From: Acanthosoma haemorrhoidale
Taxonomy: Eukaryota; Arthropoda; Insecta; Hemiptera; Acanthosomatidae
Assembly: GCA_930367205.1 (NCBI GenBank)
Contig: OV884013.1
Location: 117,266,869-117,330,868 of the forward strand
Length of the DNA stretch: 64,000 bases
Reading direction: 5' to 3'
Part shown: positions 56,986 through 64,000 of the stretch, in pieces
How positions within the stretch are numbered: position 1 is the stretch's first letter
Layout of the letters: each line of letters opens with the position of its first letter
Notes under the pieces: generated by a model
Told to the model about the DNA's origin: nothing
What the model saw: only the letters and a program-made list of their open reading frames with translations
The model's database searches: none
Program-made: the position numbers and the translations under genes

Positions 56986-57554
56986 CCATATATACTCTGG
57001 TCTCCTTTCAAAGCGAATAAATTTGAAGAATCTCTGACTTTTTTTATAAGTTTTTTTCAATTTGTTAGACCAGATTTTTGGTTTTTTATTTTCGTGTTCG
57101 GGATCTATTTTCTAAAGGTGTTCAATCAAATCCAAACGCCTGGATGACGAAGACAAAGCCAAGCAGACTGCGTGCGCCAAGAGCAAAGGAGACCTTATCT
57201 TCAGTTAACACTCACTAATCCCTATTAAGAGGGAACAGACAACAGGCTCGAGGCTTTGATGCTATCTGCAGGGGCTCGCCTCGTGGCCTGCCCTTACCTG
57301 CCCCAATTATAAATAACTTTCAGCTTTTTCTGGAATTCTCCAGTCCCAGTTGATGAATCCCTCAACAGGTGGTGGTGGAAAATGATCCAGCAAATTGCTA
57401 CCTGCCACAGCTGTCAATAACGTGTTATTTATCTCGGATCTCTTCGGACTCGGCGAATGGATGGCCTGAGAAGGAACAGTGGAATGGTTTTAATTGTCCT
57501 AGGCCCTTGTTTATTTGTCTTGTAATTACAGTTTGCTAAAAATTAAATGCATAC
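56986..57554. other. Unannotated, moderately GC-rich
   Basis: 57120-57480 is GC-richer than its surroundings without a supported frame. Confidence 0.3.
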
Positions 57555-58000
57555 CGTGCATTCTTTTAGGTTTTAGCCTTTGGTTCGCACTTACAAAGAC
57601 TTAAGAAAGTAATATATAAAGAAAAAATAAAAGTGTTTGGTAACATGTCTTTGATTATTCTGTACAAAGGAAGCAGCAACATCATAAATTCACATCAGTA
57701 TGATTAACGTTATAGATAAACTAGGAAGTAGAACATTGGCCAAAGAGAGAATGGTTGTTCTGTCTAGTTAACAATCTCTATTCTCGTCACTAGATATTTT
57801 CTGTAAAATGTCGTTACAGGATCAAACAAAAAGTTTTTTGACTCGTTGCAGCACCTGACAAACCCAGTGTTTAATACTAAGACCTCACCACCCCTCCCGC
57901 AACAATAGCAACAGCCTGTCGGGAAAAAATTAGGTTAAGAATTAGTATGTAAGTTAGTTTTAAGTTTGATCAAAAGGGTGAGCCCCATCACCTTTAGTAG
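57555..58000 (+). mobile_element. LINE family B, chimeric copy
   Basis: Same composite structure as 36795-37500: about 270 bp of unrelated sequence (AACATTGGCCAAAGAGAGAA and so on) fused to the ORF end (KKFFDSLQHLTNPVFNT-like) and a 3' UTR with GGGTGAGCCCCATCACCT (about 57979). Confidence 0.75.
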
Positions 58001-58660
58001 TCAGTCCAGTCACGTATAATGTGTATCATTATACTTGTTTATTCCATTATATAATAACAAAACCTGTAGTCCAGAATGGGATCATGCGAAAAGTGGTCCG
58101 ACATACCTCTCTTGAGAGGTTAAAGAACGACCCGTTGCTTGATTTGCCGACGGTGGTGGATAAGTTCTTCCGCCGGAGACAGGTCAAGTTTTTCGACGCG
58201 TTGCAGCCCCTCACAAATCCAGTGTTTAACACTATGACCCCACCACCCTTCCCGAATCGATGGCAACAGACTGTCGAGGAAAATTTAGGTTAAGGATTAG
58301 TATGTTAGTTAGTTTTTAAGTTTTATTTTGTTGTGATCAAAAAGGTGAGCCCCATCACCTTGTAGAGTCTTGTCAATGAAGCGAAGTACATTGTGTATCA
58401 TTGTACTTGTATTGATTATATAACTTCTATGCCGATTCAGACCTTGTATAGAGTGTACCGCTGGTACAGGACATATAAAATGTAATATGTAAATAGATTC
58501 GCCTAAGAATCTATAGTAAATAAAAGTTTTGTCATTTTTTTTTAAGGGGATTGGGGGGCAAAAAAAAACTGTATATAATGTAGTGACGCTACAGGAAATA
58601 CAAAAACTGATTCGCCTGAGGATCTATAATTTTATATAATTATCTGTAAATTTAAAGGGG
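58001..58660 (+). mobile_element. LINE family B, ORF end and long 3' UTR
   Basis: The frame 58021-58293 ends with RRRQVKFFDALQPLTNPVFN and FPNRWQQTVEENLG. The 3' UTR holds AGGTGAGCCCCATCACCT (58344-58361), then AAGTACA/TGTACTT (about 58382-58408), then AGATTC/GAATCT near 58496-58513. Confidence 0.8.
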
Positions 58661-59751
58661 CTAAAGACAAAAAATAAATTGTATTAATCTTTGAAGTATT
58701 GAAAAAAATTAAGTGATATAGCTTTACGCTTTATAATGCATGTAGTATTAAAATAGGATATAATTTAGTTCAGTGAAAAATAATAAAACACATTTTACGA
58801 GTAAAGCGATCTGATTACTATAAATTCACGTGTTACGATCCCCAAGAAGGCGCCCGGACGAGAAATATTTGATACATCAACCATAATATTGTATTATTAT
58901 TATTAATAACTTATATCGGTGGTAAAGGCACTAAGCCGAGATGAAAGAACGGTGGTTATCCAATAAGCCACCGGTATTGGCCCAAGGGTTTCACAACTAG
59001 AGTTAATAAGTGTGATTACGGCTGAGGGTAGATGCATAAAGTGGCATGTTTTATAAGCGGTTTGATAAATGTCAAAAATAATTGTGGTCGGGGATGAGAC
59101 CTGCCTGGTGTAGCGGGAGCCTCTTAGCCTAACTTATGGTCCAGTGAGCACTAAATGCTCCCAAGCACGTTTTACGATATAGTCATTACTTCATAAGTTA
59201 TATAACCCATCCAAGTCATTACTTACCCACTGTAAATATACTATTAAACACTTTATCATAATGGAGCGATCGCTAGTGTAAATATCTGGGAGGTGTCGAA
59301 TACGCAGTTTGGGAATGCATAATTATACAGATATAAAACATTATTTATTTTAACTATAATAAATGATATTTAATGCGTCGTTTAATGTGTTTTACGTCTT
59401 AGTAACTCGCACTCAGTGTATACATTAGCGGCCTTTTTAATATGCATTCTCCAGTACTATCCTAAAGACGCTATAAGTAAGATACCTGAGTAATATAAAT
59501 CTGTCGAAGATAAAATAAATTAGTATACAATTTTATTTTGGATCTGAACATCTGATGAACTACTAAAAAAACTTGGTAAGCTACAAAGTAGGTATGCGTA
59601 ATTAAGGAAGCAATATTCCAGAATTTCAAAAAATGTATTCTAGCTGGAGTCCGTTCAGGCCAAATATTTTTATTGTGTGCGATTGTTTTTCAGGTTATAA
59701 AACCTATTAAGATTTAGCAGGTACAAAATATTTATTTTGAAAACGTTACTA
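58661..59751. other. Unannotated AT-rich sequence
   Basis: No gene recognised. 58830-59160 is mildly GC-richer. Confidence 0.35.
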
Positions 59752-60526
59752 AAGGGTGTCCCAGAATTAACACAAGATTTTAATTTTAATGACAGTTTAA
59801 AGTTAGTAAAAAATAGAGCGTTACACGATAGAACAACGTGTCTTTATTGTCGAACATTATCTCAAAAAAAATGAAAGTTTAGCGGCCGCAGTTCAAAAAT
59901 TGCATACAAAATATGGTCAGAATAGTGTTTTGACTTCATAAACTGTGAAGAGATTAATTGAAAAATTTAGAGAGACTGGATCAGTTGGAGACATTAAACA
60001 CACTGGTCGTCCAAAAACAAGCCGTTCAAATGTCAATATCGAAGAAGTGCGTGAGAGTGTTGTTGAAAATCCAGGAACATCCATTCGGTGCCGTAGAGAA
60101 GAATTGCAAATTCCAAGAAGCTCTCTACAGCGTATACTCACTAAAGATCTGGGTCTCTATGCTTACAAAATTCAGTTAACACAATTGAAGCCTCTCTCGT
60201 TTCGGTGATCAGAATTGGCCCCCTAGATCGTGTGATTTAACATCTTTAGATTTCTTTTTATGGGGTTATTTGAAGTCAAAGGTGTATGTCAACAAGCCCA
60301 CATCCACCCGTGCATCAACGAAATTTAACCACATTTATGCCAAACGGTCATGGAAAATTTCGACAAAAGAGTGCGTATGTGCCAGCAAAGTCGTGTAGGC
60401 CATTTGCCCGATGTGTTATTTTATAAATAACCCTATCCCATTTACTTTATAATTCAATAACAAAAATACTAAAAACTGTGTTTTCTATTTAAATCAAATC
60501 TTGCGTCAATTCTGGAACACCGTTTC
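59752..60526 (+). mobile_element. Tc1-like element, deletion derivative (copy 6)
   Basis: 775 bp between TA dinucleotides. Keeps a longer N-terminal part than the others (59945-60208, through RREELQIPRSSLQRIL and the LYAYKIQLTQ block), then jumps to the NWPP region and the C-terminal end. The missing segment includes all catalytic residues. Confidence 0.9.
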
Positions 60527-60671
60527 TAATCAAGTATAATTTTTTGAGCCTTCAAGCTGCATTTCATGTATTGCAATTTCCTTTTCATTATAAATCTTAA
60601 TTGGCACTTTAAATGTGGGCAGTTTTATAATTGCCTCGCTAGACTCGGGCCTGCAAGGGGGGGGGGGGATC

Positions 60672-60885
60672 TAGCAGGTAGGTTTGGCGTCAGGCATTCT
60701 GCCACGATCGGCTGGCCTGCGTTTCTGGGGAATTCGTTTTTTTCCCCTACACTTCTGTATCTTCTCTTCAGATCCATCCCTTCAACATTTCTTAAATACC
60801 ACCTGTGAGCGGTGAGTGATCGATATTTCTCCAGGCTAGCAGTTACGGACATACTCCCATTTCCAAGCTGTCATCTGTAATTAGT
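60672..60885 (-). repeat. Dispersed repeat family C, copy 2
   Basis: Counterpart of 50280-50485. The minus frame contains EGMDLKRRYRSVGEKNEFPR and QPIVAECLTPNLP. A G-run (60658-60668) precedes it. Confidence 0.6.
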
Positions 60886-61222
60886 TCTGCCAAAGAGATA
60901 GACCGCTCATATATATATAAGAGCTGTGAGCAAAAAACACTGATTTTTTTCTAAGTCGAAATAGTCAAATTGATATATTTATACAGCCTTAACTCATTAA
61001 AATGCTCCTATTCCGTTTCTAAAACATAGCCTAAGATTCTAGAAAAACTGATTAGTTTTTACTCTTATAAACATATTCATGAATTCATTTTTTGGGCTCA
61101 AATATAATTGTAATTTTAAACCACAACTATAAAAATATTTAAATATTAAATATCATGTGTAATGCGTAGCATTATAAAGAATCTAAGAAAAGAGATTATT
61201 ATTAGCCTACTTCAAAAAAATA
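60886..61222. other. Unannotated AT-rich spacer
   Basis: Nothing recognised. Confidence 0.4.
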
Positions 61223-61740
61223 TCAGGTCGAGTCATAAGTGACTTCCGACGCAGCTAAGTAGAATCTATTGTTCGTATCTACCCGCTATGAGTTATCATG
61301 ACAAGTTTTTGTTTTCACTATATAGACGAGGCTTCAGTTAGTCGTTTGTCAACTGTTTTGTGTGATATACGTTACGCTAAACTGTTTTTTTAACCTCTGA
61401 AATGGAGAGTCAAAAAGTACATATTCGTCATGTAATGCTTTGGGAATTTAAACAAGGCAATAGTGCTAGGGCGACAGTTGAAAAAATATGCAGTGTATAT
61501 GGTGAAGGACTAATAACTGATCGGGCAGTTAGAAATTGGTTTATAAAATTCAGTTTTGGAGATACAACCTTAAAAGACGAACCAAGGGCGGGACGTCCTT
61601 CCGACTTTCACGACAACCTTTTAAAGGCAATATTGGAGCAAAGTCCACGTCAATCAACAAGAGGTATAGCAAAAAGGTTGAATACAACACAATCAACAAG
61701 GATAACCTGACAACTTGCTCAAATTTAGCACACGCAGTCT
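61223..61740 (+). mobile_element. Mariner element, 3'-truncated
   Basis: Starts with TCAGGTCGAGTCATAAGTGA after TA. The transposase ATG is at 61402. The frame to 61710 gives the helix-turn-helix domain (FKQGNSARATVEKIC, DRAVRNWFIKF) and the AGRPSDF linker, then ILEQSPRQSTRGIAKRLNTT before it fails. The catalytic domain and right end are absent. Same subfamily as 41326-42170. Confidence 0.9.
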
Positions 61741-62224
61741 TCTAATTAAAATTGAATTTATTACAGGAGTGACCTATCCAATTAGGTACTGAATATGATA
61801 TATATATAAAATATTTATATTTTATTCAAGTGTTTTTCAAGATTTTCCTTGATCGATGCCTTAAATAATAAATGATCATTGATCAAACGAAATATTCAAT
61901 TGAAAAATGTGATGCATTGCGCAATTAAGGGGTTTCATAAAAACAGTTTTAAAGATATTTTGTAATTATAATAAACCGAAATTAATATCACATACTGTTA
62001 GCAAGGATATCGAGATCATTAATTTCACATGCTAGTTGATACGATAGGAAAAAGTTTATTTGTAAATTATAAGCCCTATATTCATTTTCAAACTTTCTTT
62101 TTTTCTTAACCCCTTTAACTAAACATTTTTAGCAATTTGAAATTATTAATTAAAATTACAAATTCTCAAATTAACCATAATTTCTCCTCTTTCTGCGATA
62201 CGCAGATGCATTCGAAGGAGGTTG
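61741..62224. other. Unannotated AT-rich sequence
   Basis: Nothing recognised. Confidence 0.4.
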
Positions 62225-62720
62225 GGTTGTATAGGTATATACAATTCTAGGTGATGGGGCTCACCTTTAGTTTACAAATGTGGGCGAAAACTTAAAAACT
62301 AGAACCTAAACCTAGAACCTAAGACTAAAGTGTTCCAGCCGCAACAGCGTCCTGCCATCGATGGGGGAACGGAGTCAGAGCGGTGGTTATCGTGTTGAAC
62401 ACCGGGTTTGTCAGGTACTGTAATGAGTCGAAAAATTTGATATGTCTACGTTGGATGAATTCATCCACCGTAAGCAGTTCAAAGATCTCGTGAAGCTCAC
62501 TGTTGCTCCGCTGATCGAATGAAGTATGTCTGACCACTTTCATCAGTATACCGTTTTGGAATTGTTGGAGTCGCCGAGCTGTCGTATACGTCAGATAACG
62601 AAAAAGCGGTGCACCATACAGCAGAGTAGGCCTGAATACACTCTTGTAGATTAATAGCTTCAGACGCAGTGATAGATTGGGGGAAGTCAGTAAATGGGGT
62701 GCCTTTATTTTTAACACCTC
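62225..62720 (-). mobile_element. LINE family B, RT C-terminal region and 3' UTR
   Basis: The minus frame 62325-62717 (130 codons) reads LSLRLKLLIYKSVFRPTLLY, then LTYTTARRLQQFQNGILMKV and LTNPVFNTI, the thumb/C-terminal tail of a jockey-like RT. The 3' UTR on the minus strand has AGGTGAGCCCCATCACCT followed by TTGTATA/TATACAA. It is the longest family B coding remnant. Confidence 0.85.
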
Positions 62721-63936
62721 TGGAATATAAAGTGATACTTGTTCAATGTCCTATATGGAGAACAGTATATTGACCACAGTTTAGGAGACTGTAGTCTATC
62801 AAAGAATAAAAACAATAGGGTTTCTGTTCGAAACAGATCCTATAAGTAAAAAAATTTGACCCGGCCTGTATAAAAGAGATTACATGAGGAGCTGCGGGGC
62901 CAGCAGCTAGGACAGACGGACTGACACAGAATATACAAGTACCCAGACAGACATATTTACCACCACAGTGTGGAGGCGAGGTGTAAACAGGTGTGAGTGG
63001 AGGTAACAGGAAACCTGTGTCCGCGGCATGTGTGTCAGTCCTAAATAAATCTAACCGTCACGATACCGTTTTTTTTTCTTCCCTAAGGGACATTCCGATG
63101 GAAGAAGGAATGGCGTAACGTTGTCAAGGACGCGAGGTGTTGGTTTGTTCAGGGCTACGAGCTTAGCGTAACCCACACCACCGCTGTACAAATATGAAAA
63201 ACCAGCAATATTCATTTAGCAAGGCAAATATGGCGACCTATTGATGACCGACACATCTGCAACCGATGCTGGAAACCTTGTTGTGAATAGCTACACGATT
63301 ATATATTGAAGCCTAGCTGAACCAAATCCTGGTTGAACGTACCGATATGATTATTTTTATGACTAGTGATAACTTTGTATTACTCTGTTCTTCCTCTAAT
63401 TCCTGTTTTGGTCTGATTGATTGCTCGTTCTGAAGAAGTTCTTTCCATTCTCTTCACCCAACCCTCGGTCTTGGCATGTCCTGAATTTGGCCTTGCTCGG
63501 TAGTGTCACTATTTATCTACGCTTCCCCGAAAACTATGGATCCGACTCTAATATCGGTCGTTTTCGATTACCTCTCAGATTGTAAATCAAATGTTTACCA
63601 TGTTCAAGGTAAATTGCACCAACAATCACAGGGTTATTTTTTGATCTAGGGGAGCCAACTAGTATCAACCCCCTATTCAACATCTTAGCCCCGTGGGGTA
63701 ATATGAGCTGTGCCACAGAAAGAATTCAACTGTTGTTTCTAGATTTTTCTTGATAAAGTGAACTAATCTTACAAGTGTATTTGAGGCTGGTTACTCAAAT
63801 ATGGGCGAAATTAAGTTCAAGTGGTCCATCTTCCACCCAGGTCTTCCTTGGGCCTCCCCAACCTTTCATCTTTGATTCATATGTCGCTCTGGCCAATTTG
63901 TTCTGTCTTTTTTTGAATAATATTCTTTTTTGTGCT
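62721..63936. other. Unannotated; possible core promoter near 62870
   Basis: CCTGTATAAAAGAG at about 62866-62879 is a strong TATA match, with a CpG-containing stretch downstream to about 63030. No exon follows that I can support. Confidence 0.25.
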
Positions 63937-64000
63937 AAAATTACAATCTGCCTTATTAGGCAATAAGTAATTGAGATAAATGTTCTCATTCATAACATAT
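63937..64000 (-). mobile_element. LINE family A, terminal 3' fragment at the window edge
   Basis: AATCTGCCTTATTAGGCAAT and the following segment. It continues beyond the window. Confidence 0.75.

Overview
The window is eukaryotic nuclear DNA from an AT-rich, transposon-dense genome. I infer an arthropod, most likely an insect and possibly a hemipteran. The evidence is the mix of jockey-like non-LTR retrotransposons, Tc1/mariner elements of the kinds common in arthropods, a gypsy LTR element whose primer site matches insect-type tRNA-Phe, and GT-AG introns with AATAAA signals. No bacterial operon, rRNA, tRNA or CRISPR array was found. The species call is inference only. Edges of degraded repeats are approximate (about 10-30 bp).

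Layout. 1-13.4 kb: truncated copies of one LINE family (family A, both strands), a Tc1-like deletion derivative (6958-7281), a strong candidate host exon on the minus strand (6377-6531) and a hammerhead-like motif (about 6794-6818). 13.4-17.45 kb: two arrays of one AT-rich satellite (32-bp monomers, then a 60-bp dimeric form) that share the same 3' flank. 17.57-29.16 kb: a young gypsy-type LTR retrotransposon (180-bp LTRs differing by one base, TATA target duplication). It is split inside its RNase H region by a 6,249-bp element with long terminal inverted repeats.

That inner element (20792-27040) is the most interesting object here. It has a 6-bp target duplication (GGAGTC), 76 identical terminal bases starting AG, GC-rich subterminal CACGCCC blocks, inverted arrays of a 246-bp tandem repeat on both sides, and an AT-rich core. 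The core holds one well-formed small gene (TATA box, 72-bp 5' intron, 107-aa protein, polyA signal, four forkhead-type TGTAAACAA sites upstream) and several further small coding candidates on both strands. One of these needs a -1 frameshift at an A-rich heptamer and ends in a possible zinc-binding motif. No transposase, integrase or polymerase is visible, so it is best read as a non-autonomous, possibly Polinton/Maverick-related or virus-derived element.

29.2-64 kb: five more Tc1-like copies (TIR AGGGTGTCCCAG, TA target), two mariner fragments, more LINE family A ends, and a second LINE family (B) with conserved 3' hairpins. There is also a 1,074-bp tandem duplication carrying a TATA promoter plus a first coding exon in each copy, and CpG-rich stretches with promoter or first-exon features near 32.8 and 38.1 kb. 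Most of the remainder is AT-rich DNA in which I see no gene.
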